A DNA stretch of 15,383 nucleotides from Firm-04 sp003446315 (GTDB taxonomy: Bacteria; Bacillota; Clostridia; Oscillospirales; Ruminococcaceae): assembly GCA_946530355.1 (NCBI GenBank), contig CAMNAB010000070.1:1-15383 (forward strand), written 5' to 3'. Positions 15,277 to 15,383 of this stretch are shown one piece after another (positions within the stretch are counted from its first letter, which is position 1; each line of letters begins with the position of its first letter). Under the pieces are notes generated by a model. It had not been told where the DNA came from. It ran no database searches and saw only the letters and a program-made list of their open reading frames with translations. The translations under genes and the position numbers were made by a program.

Positions 15277-15383
15277 AATTCCGGATCCGGCGGGCGCGGA
15301 AGCCGCGCTGCAAATGATCTAAAGTTCACCGTTGGGCAAACAGCGCCGAAGTCGGGTGTTCTTCTGCAAACCATACTTTTGAC

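Larger units (their letters stand above)
15023..15383. other. Intergenic region upstream of the operon, no confirmed gene
   Basis: About 360 bases beyond the operon promoter contain no convincing gene. The part up to about 15280 is AT-rich with A/T runs and short repeats. From 15281 the composition changes abruptly, beginning with the palindrome CCGGATCCGG (15281-15290) and a GCGCGG-AAG-CCGCGC hairpin (15295-15309). A minus-strand open frame enters from the window edge and stops at 15270; it has no visible ribosome binding site and is Arg/Pro-rich. It could be the end of a gene outside the window or the translation of an interspersed repeat. Confidence 0.5.

Noticed and set aside
1..15383. 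CRISPR arrays, tRNA or rRNA genes, insertion sequences, phage attachment sites
   Set aside because: No regularly spaced repeats, cloverleaf-like sequences, transposase motifs or long terminal inverted repeats were seen on either strand.

Overview
The window looks like chromosomal DNA of a cellulosome-forming ruminococcus (Bacillota, Oscillospiraceae). The evidence is a GH9 cellulase with a CBM3c and a C-terminal dockerin, Thr-rich linkers, dockerin loops of the ruminococcal 'D-x-T-G-D' style, strong AGGAG ribosome binding sites and TTGACA/TATAAT-type promoters. The moderately GC-rich composition would suit Ruminococcus champanellensis or a close relative, but species identity is inference.

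Layout. Positions 1-142 hold a promoter and leader. Positions 143-2506 (+) encode a secreted processive endoglucanase-type GH9-CBM3c-dockerin protein. A long hairpin at 2515-2560 separates it from a convergent block. From 14943 down to 2579 (all on the minus strand) runs one tightly packed ten-gene operon with overlaps of 4 to 41 bases or gaps of at most about 40 bases. In transcription order it encodes: (1) a lipoprotein, (2) a membrane-anchored dockerin, (3) a lipoprotein penicillin-binding transpeptidase with intact SxxK, SxN and KTG motifs, (4) a membrane protein with a degenerate LytR-CpsA-Psr (LCP)-like domain, (5) an unusual SEDS (FtsW/RodA-like) glycosyltransferase, (6) a catalytically dead paralogue of the transpeptidase, (7) a two-helix membrane protein with an Asp/Tyr tract and a cytosolic domain, (8) a zinc-ribbon TRAFAC-type GTPase, (9) a large single-pass protein that links cytosol and envelope, and (10) a lipoprotein with a Thr/Pro-rich tail. 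Positions 14944-15383 hold the operon promoter, an AT-rich upstream region and a possible repeat or gene end at the window edge.

How it may work together (inference). Genes 3-6 look like a dedicated peptidoglycan synthase: SEDS polymerase, active transpeptidase, pseudo-transpeptidase and LCP-like partner. Genes 7-9 look like a GTP-dependent cytosolic control module connected through the membrane. The dockerin and the two lipoproteins add a surface module. The combination of a SEDS/PBP synthase, a GTPase and a membrane-anchored dockerin in one operon is not one I recognise as described, and is the main point of interest. The neighbouring cellulase makes a link between wall building and cellulosome attachment tempting, but the sequence does not prove it.
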